From Ischnura elegans (Eukaryota; Arthropoda; Insecta; Odonata; Coenagrionidae), in the NCBI RefSeq assembly GCF_921293095.1, contig NC_060252.1, positions 5,332,001 through 5,396,000 on the forward strand: DNA of 64,000 nt. The letters are read 5' to 3'. The translations under genes and the position numbers were made by a program. Below are positions 57,586-64,000 of this stretch, piece after piece (position 1 is the stretch's first letter; every line of letters begins with the position of its first letter). The notes beneath the pieces were generated by a model. That model was not told the origin of the DNA. It made no database searches and worked only from the letters and a program-made list of their open reading frames with translations.

Positions 57586-57969
57586 TTAATTCGTATCCAA
57601 TAAAGCTACATTTTCCTCGGTAATAAGAACTGAAAGTTGGTTATCAGAAGAAATGCCAGAGGGAGAAATCTTCGCGGAATCTCGGGCGATTAACAGAAAA
57701 GACGGGGAAACAGGAGGTTTTTTATTGCAGTTGCTGCGCGTGGGATCCCCATCGCAGAAGATGTTTTTCACTGATAGCGGCTTAGAAAGTGAGTGGCTTT
57801 TTTTAAAGGATATCATTGCCTTATTGTCGAAAACGAGAAATGGAATAGACTCATCGTTTGACCGAAGCAATAGATTATTTCCTCCAATTGATAAACTAGT
57901 AATTAGATATATTTGAAAAAATATAAAACCAAGACTCATCACATTTTTTACACCAGTCAGAGGAAGCAA
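57586..57969 (-). CDS. unrecognised open frame, possible secreted or membrane protein exon
   Basis: 127 codons, or 117 from the second ATG at 57939. From that ATG the start MSLGFIFFQIYLITSLSIGG looks like a signal peptide or membrane anchor. Then comes a polar region with a Cys pair (FCDGDPTRSNC) and PSFLLIARDSAKI, and it ends in a TAA. GAAAATGTAGCT near the end could hide a splice donor. It is the longest frame outside mobile elements and overlaps an opposite frame of 87 codons. No family was recognised. Confidence 0.3.
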   Translation of the reverse strand: MLPLTGVKNVMSLGFIFFQIYLITSLSIGGNNLLLRSNDESIPFLVFDNKAMISFKKSHSLSKPLSVKNIFCDGDPTRSNCNKKPPVSPSFLLIARDSAKISPSGISSDNQLSVLITEENVALLDTN

Positions 57970-58690
57970 CGAGAATTTAAAAAAAATTGAATTTAGAAAT
58001 TGCCGCTTCGGCTGAAGATTGTAGTTCTTCGTATCTTGTCCTCTATTGGTCTTGAGAGAGTCATAGCATTATTCTACTAAAAAAACTTCCCTATCAATAA
58101 CTTATAATTACTGTGGTGATACAATGGCATACGTAAGCTTTGTATTCCGAGAATATCAGCCATGAATTACAGCTTGAGTAGTTTATCTTCAGTACCTTTG
58201 CCATGTTTATCGAATGTTTTGTTCGCTCCGCCTTTTTCGTTTGATTTCTGCCGCAATGAGCAGTTGCGAGCGGTAAAGTGTTCTCGCGTCACTGAAGTCT
58301 TTTATGGGAGAAGTGATAAGTTAATCGGGATATGATATATTTATTTAAAACTTATGCTGTCTATTACCTTTGCAATTCTACGCTATTCTTGTGGCTTGGT
58401 CTGGGCTGAGCTCTACCATCGACAATTTAAATTAACCTCCGAATTGAATTTCAGGGTGGGTGAGTTCTCTCTTTAGTCCGACAATTTGCGGTCCATTTGC
58501 GAATACAAAGAAGTCTCAAAATGCAAAAAATATGCTAGAATACGAAACACGACTCTCCCCCACCAGCCAGCCGATTAATACTACAATTTTGCTCTTTTGC
58601 GTATTTTGCTCATTTTCTGAAGATTAGGAGCGGCTTGGGCCATCATCTCAGGGAGACCATCCCATCAGGGAGATCATCGCGATAGCCAAC
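57970..58690. other. no gene recognised
   Basis: Nothing assignable. Confidence 0.4.
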
Positions 58691-58724
58691 ATGTACGCCA
58701 TTACAATTTAAGCATTTTCAAACG

Positions 58725-58990
58725 CAGTCTCAATGTGTCAGAGTCGCATTCACTTGCAACAATACAACATGCAGCATTTCCCAGGTCCGATAGAAGCGAT
58801 AAATTAAGAGAGATGTTTTGCCGAACGGATAGATATGGGAATTCGTTTTTCCCCCGAACCATAAAGGACTTTAATAAAATCCCAACTTCGTTAGAGCACT
58901 TCATTTTTTTAGCTGTAAACGGCTGGTGTCCTAACACCCCCTGCCACACGCCTTTTAGATGGCTTGCGGGATATTATGTAGATGTAGATA
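58725..58990 (+). pseudogene. LINE C-terminal tail and 3' end, subfamily 2
   Basis: DKLREMFCRTDRYGNSFFPR and TIKDFNKIPTSLEHF at 58795-58905, then GGCTGGTGTCCTAACACCCC, the hairpin with GCC/GGC inner arms, and the ATATTATGTAGATGTAGATA tail. It is the best-preserved subfamily 2 end. Confidence 0.8.
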
Positions 58991-61900
58991 GAACATGAAA
59001 TCCACTGCAATTGCGGCATTTAGTTCAAAATAGTTGAATTTTTCATCTGAAGATAGACCATCCAGCCTCAATATCGGGACATTCGGATGAAATACGAATT
59101 TAGAGAGAGTTGGTAGGATATGCAGCAAGAGCCGTTGATTTCACGGAGGCTTTCATTTTATTTTAGAGAAAATTATCAATGAAGGACTTCCTTCAACATT
59201 GAATATTATGCCCTTGAGTACCCTATAACAAAAGAGCGAGACCACTGACCAGACGAAACCTGGTGATTTGCACTCGCTTGCAGGAAAACCCATGTGCGAT
59301 TCTTTCTCAGCTATGATCACAAGGCGACCCTAAGTGATCGCTACGATCGCTCCTTGAAAAACATTCTCCTTGCGTTCCTTCAAGGTCCCTTTTTCCAAGA
59401 CACGACTGCTGCGATGATCGCGAAAGCCTGAATTCGCAGCTGTTTCACAATGTAACCATTTTCCGACACGCGACGATTTTTGGAGTCGCTTACTTTGCTC
59501 GCTGGGCGATTATAATAGCCGAGTCTGCCAAGGGGGGTGTCGCCCGCGATTCTTTGCCGCTGAACCCAGAGAAACCATGGCGTGCAGCTCAACAAAATTG
59601 AATTTTGCATCGGAAGAGAAGGAAAAGCTCACTGAAAAAGTCATCCAGCACGGTATTATTTGAACCATCTTGTATCTTAGCTCTTTGCACCATTTTAGCC
59701 ACCACCACCGCCTTTTTACGAGCAGCACAATCACAAATTACCAAATTTTTCAAGCGGCATCAACTGCTTTCATTTCAGATTTAACGCCTTGTCTGATTTA
59801 TTTATAATGGATCAAAGTAATTTCTCAGAGTACTTAACGTATATCTACATTTAATTTGAGAATAATACTACATACATCATTTAATAATAACAATAAAAAA
59901 TTGGAGGGCATTTATTTGTCTTTCCTGTTTGCATGATGGTTTTGCCAGCCTACATTGCTCCCTCCTACAAAGTGTTCTGCCAACCAATATATCAGAAAAG
60001 CCTTCTTCATTTTCAAAAGCTCCGGTGCCAACCAAACTAATCATATTTTCACATGGCAACTCTTTTACCGCTTTAAAATCACGTGGTTGTTTTATGCGAT
60101 GAAATGAAATGATCTCTAAGCAGGTTGCGTAATCAGCAGGAAACGATGAAGGCGTCATCGACTTGTGAAGGCAGGAAATGAATTGGAAGGCAAAAAAGGT
60201 TTGGACAACTGTCCAAAAGCGTTTTCGGAAACTTGATGAGCACGGCTGAGCATTTAATTTGGCACAGCCTGTCGCTCGTCAGCTGCTGCATCAGTTCTTG
60301 GGTAGGATCTCTTCACATTGAAGGAGGTATACAATCTGAAGACTTCATCAACAACCAACACACACGGGAGCACCTCATCAGAATTTGGTAGTTACGTCAC
60401 AAAATTACGTCGCAAAGGAAGCAGTGTACCACTAGCAATTTTCCCCCATTTCCTAACTTATCAAAATTCCACCATCTTCTTCATTTCCTTAAACATATAG
60501 TCGGAGACAACCACAGCGAATGGAACGATGGGAAAATAGCCCTTGTAATTGAATAAAAGTGAATCGGTCCAGCTAGGAAAGACGAATGTGCTTTCCATCC
60601 ATAGCACCCGAACAATTTGGAATATTCCATCTTTGGTACAACTGATCTGTTTTACTCATTACTTCTTTAGGCTATAAAGTTAGCAAATACAAAGGCGTAA
60701 GTAAATTCCTCTCGAGATTTCATCCGGGTAATCTCCTCAATCTCTATCGCTGCCGACGTTTCGACGAAATCCTTTTCCGATCACATCAGGGCCGACGAAT
60801 CGTCAACCCAAGGGTAGAGCTACAATCTAGCTCATTTCACCGGTAATTATTCGAAATTGAAAGCATAGGGAATGATAAGACTCTCCAGCCAACAAAAACC
60901 TGCAAAAAGTAGATTATTTCTATACTTTAGTTTTTAAACATTCGTTATTCAATACCTGATAAAAAGTTTTCCTTCTTACAGTAACAGGTTGTAAAAAAAC
61001 GGTGGAAAAACATGAAGGTCACAGGAGAAAGATAGAGAAGATACCGACAGGCTCAGAGGCTGCTCCCGAAGAAAAAAGTGGCAACTGAAATAAAACTATC
61101 ATTCCTACAATCAACGGATGTCCCCAGGCAGACCATGGCGTATGCAAATGATTCGGCTGATGAAGAGATCGTGTCCGGAGGGGAAAGAATCCGACTCTCA
61201 GGTTTTCTCTGAGAAATAATAATTTTCCTTCCTATGTGATCGTCGCCTTCTTCCTCACTCCGTTAAAAAGGCAGTACTCTTTTCACCACCCATGCTCTCA
61301 CGCACGGGTCGGGAGTTAGGAGTCTGCTCAACTTCTCACCTCAGATGCAAATCGCATTCGCTTTTGGGGAAACACCAAGGAGGCCTCCAACCAGCGATCA
61401 TCGCTGCAGGCGCTCTTTGGAAAACGTACCTTTATGGAAACTCTTTGCATGAATCGGCAATTGCAGGGGGTAGCGAGATGAATTTACGGGCTTTTTTTGG
61501 AGAGAGGCCACATTTGGAGGGTTTACTTTGAGGATAATCACCCCAAAATTTCTGGGGGGAGGGGTTTACACCCTACGACCCCCTTGCTCGCTACGGTCCT
61601 CCTCGTGCCTGAAGACCGTTGAGTTTTGCGGGAGTGACGAAATGATTTTAACAAACTCTGATGTCTAAGTTTTCTGCGCCACTATGGGCCACCACTACTT
61701 TCTTATTTAGAAAAGTCTTCGCAGGTACTTAATTACGTCTAGTGCCGCAGGGAAGTGTTTTTGCGGGCGTGGTGGTGCCGGAGGGTGCCACTAATCTCGG
61801 TGCTTCCTCATGGTTGGATATGCGCCTTCGCTGAGTGGTGCTCGGGAAATAATAATGATGATGTCAATAGTAGACCCCGGTAATTTTTGGAATTCCATAG

Positions 61901-62500
61901 TAAATAAATGACGGAGTACTGTGCACTTTTTTCCTCATGAAAAATTCACAATGGATTTTTACAATACTTACACCCTCCCTCCCTGCATACTTGCAGTTCT
62001 AATGTTTACCAATCTATAACACGCAGATGGGACCATGGGTTAAAACAAGAGCTGTTATAGCAGTGCCCTCCACAAAGCAATCGGGCCAAAAACCGTCAGA
62101 AGTTAACTGCGGAAAGACAATACGTCACAAGCACCATTCCTCCTTAGTGCTGATGTTACACAGCAGAAAAACATGTTTACTTCGCTGAATACGTTAAATG
62201 TGGAAAAAATGCGAAGTACTTCATTATATTCCTACTTAAGGTGACGATGAATTCTTGCTTCAAGGCTCGATACAGGATGGAGGCGAAAAAAGATATATCG
62301 AAATAATATGCATCACAAGGACATCGCATTACGAAGATGGAATGAATGCATACGCCTACTCCCTTCTTAATGGGCAAAATTCTTAATTACGAGAAAAATT
62401 CCAACTAAAATTCGTCTAACATATCGACTTATATCGTATCTCATTCAGGGAATCAAACCGAAGGTTTTTCAGGGTAGGTAAGGGTAGAACTCGCACCATA
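58991..62500. other. no gene recognised
   Basis: Scattered short frames, e.g. 59877-60158 (minus) and 61292-61531 (plus), are unrecognised. GCCGACGTTTCGACGAAA at about 60751 resembles Penelope terminal sequence, but no protein or partner arm is present. 61540-61610 has G/C runs like a MITE end. Confidence 0.35.
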
Positions 62501-62509
62501 TTTACCCTA

Positions 62510-62665
62510 AGGCAAGCGACTTTGCGGAAAGTCAGGTCCTTTCCCCGAGGAACTTCGCACATTGAGGACTTGTTTTGGTGGGTCCGATGGCTTCCCCAGG
62601 GATTAGATCTCGCGACCCCCTGGTTATAAAGCAAACTTTCAGCCTGTAGGATATAAAAAAAGGCC
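62510..62665 (-). repeat. probable tRNA-derived SINE
   Basis: On the minus strand: ACAGGCTGAAAG (box A-like), TTTGCTTTATAACCAGG (anticodon-arm-like), and GAGATCTAATCC (box B-like, plus 62600-62611) at tRNA-like spacing. A non-tRNA body follows. No intact cloverleaf, so not a tRNA gene. Confidence 0.4.
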
Positions 62666-64000
62666 AATGGAATTTTTTAAGTATGGTACAACGCGTGTCA
62701 AGCAGTGTTTATTAAATATGGGAGCAGAAATGACGGACAAGGAACACAAAAGTATTATTCAAGAACGGAGACGACTTTTCCATGATCAGCGAGCATATCC
62801 TTGTAACTAAATAAGATTGTAATTTTACCATGTAAAGGCTGCAGTGAGAAGATTAAAGGGAGATATTAAATGCATAGGGACTATTGGAATGCAATACAAT
62901 CAATTCCAAACACATCGGTTTTCGAATGCAAAACAATCAAATGGTTCTCATCTGTGCGATAGCATTGCATTTGATTGATTGGCGAATGAACTTGCGGAGG
63001 TGCTGATTTGTGAATGTGTGGTGGGCCCCAACCCGAAGTGAGCAAGTGAGGTTGGTCATGCAAAAGTAAGTAAGGAGTATGAAGTAAGACCCAGAGTGTA
63101 AGGACCATTGGAAAAGCTGAGCGCAAAGAAGACGAGCTGTGATGCAGACGGCGCGGCGGGTGCCGAAAGCGCGGACGGATTGTGGGGGACGAGGATGTGG
63201 CGTGTCGGAGGCTATGAGTGGGAACTACAACGTGTGAGGGCTCAGGGGAGACCTTGTAGGATACAACGCACCGGGGCCGGGAACCAAGCCATTGGCTTAT
63301 ACGCCCGATCACCCGGGGAGGGGGAGGAGAGGAAGGGAAAAGGAAAGAGGCGCCGCCGCGATAGGAGCCCGTCGTCGCCCCTGGGGTAGGATAGGAAGGA
63401 AGGAGTGGGAAAGGGAAAAACAGCTCAACGCCATAGAAGCGAAGAGGGCCCTACTAACTAGCGAAATCAAGCAATGCCATTAATGTGCCAGCGATTTTAG
63501 AGGATTATTCTATGAGGAAGAATAATCCAAAGATCAGATCGTTAGATGCTATGATTGGGAACTGTGAACTATGGGAAGTGGATACAGGACATATTACGTT
63601 GAGGAATATAATGGTGGGATGAATTGAAGGGAAAGCGACACAATGGAGGCCATGCGATGAGTGATCGGAGCGGTTAGAGGAAGACACGGAGAAGAAGAGG
63701 GGACGAGAGAATCATCTTTCAGGTTTTGAAGAATGTTGGGAGGGCTGCATGCACTGTGACAACAATTAGCATAAATGATAACAATTAACTACTAAACAAA
63801 AATTAACAATTCAGTTAAAATTAACAAATAATTAACAATTCAACTCGGCGTAAAACTGCAGTAAAAAGCTCATGAGGGCGTCTCCCGGTTCATTACAACA
63901 TCAATTGCCGCGTTCAATTTAGGAACGTCATTGTTTGAGAAAATATCGAATTTATCTCGAAATTTACAAGTAGTAAGGAAGCTAATCAAGTCTATCGAGA
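62666..64000. other. no gene recognised; GC-richer overlapping frames
   Basis: At 62.88-63.48 kb both strands are open over the same GC-rich, purine-biased stretch (143 codons minus, 93 plus). Neither has a recognisable domain; low stop density from composition is the simplest explanation. The last 250 bases carry TTAACAATT repeats. Confidence 0.4.

Noticed and set aside
60745-60790. Second Penelope end
   Set aside because: Only an 18-base resemblance (GCCGACGTTTCGACGAAA) without an inverted partner or coding sequence.
62580-62640. Functional tRNA gene
   Set aside because: Box A and B resemble tRNA but no acceptor stem or complete cloverleaf could be drawn; better as a SINE.
62881-63480. 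143-codon minus frame and overlapping plus frames
   Set aside because: Both strands open over the same GC-rich stretch, no domain, no splice context; probably compositional.

Overview
This is 64 kb of animal, most likely arthropod, nuclear DNA. Eukaryotic features are split exon-like segments, one nuclear-type tRNA-Asn gene, and many class I and class II transposons: Copia, CR1/jockey-like and RTE-like LINEs, Penelope, mariner, hAT and PIF/Harbinger-type MITEs. The Copia primer-binding site matches the initiator-tRNA half used by insect copia, which fits an insect, but no species can be named. No complete host protein-coding gene could be recognised. Almost every reading frame that can be identified belongs to a mobile element, and most are decayed.

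Layout. 0-8 kb: a LINE 3' end, a mariner relic, the C-terminal part of a Penelope element and a 5'-truncated LINE with a reverse transcriptase (RT). 8-19 kb: an unclassified repeat (three copies, at 9.1, 12.5 and 23.5 kb), more LINE fragments, two candidate host exons (15.9 and 17.1 kb) and tRNA-Asn(GTT). 20-24 kb: a long inverted repeat flanking a Harbinger-type MITE, then a patchwork LINE. 25-31 kb: a 2.35-kb hAT-type element with a perfect 8-bp target duplication (TSD); immediately beside it is a young Copia element with seemingly identical LTRs, perfect 5-bp TSD, a long intact reading frame, but no gag, protease or front half of integrase. 31-35 kb: a MITE and two LINE pieces in opposite orientation, one interrupted by a GTTGCA-rich terminal-inverted-repeat element. 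36-39.8 kb: two small hAT MITEs, an exon-like segment and a degenerate transposase.

39.8-49.35 kb is the most structured part. A 9.5-kb hAT transposon (8-bp TSD TTTGTAGC, TTF/DUF4371/dimerisation-type transposase on the minus strand) is split by a LINE 3' end. That LINE is split by a 2.0-kb TIR element (A) and by a small hAT element (B), and B is split by a second copy (C) of the same 2.0-kb family. Every junction except the LINE's can be checked by its own TIRs and TSD, so the order of insertion can be read directly. A and C differ by base changes that recur in parallel at their ends and at internal sites.

49.4-64 kb: a rearranged Penelope piece with a 30-bp perfect inverted repeat and a hammerhead-like core, a LINE endonuclease head, a GC-rich stretch, a 110-127-residue frame with an N-terminal hydrophobic segment, another LINE 3' end and a probable tRNA-derived SINE. 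Eight LINE 3' ends share a terminal hairpin and a TGTAGA-type tail. The genes do not form a pathway: the window reads as gene-poor sequence built by repeated and nested transposition.
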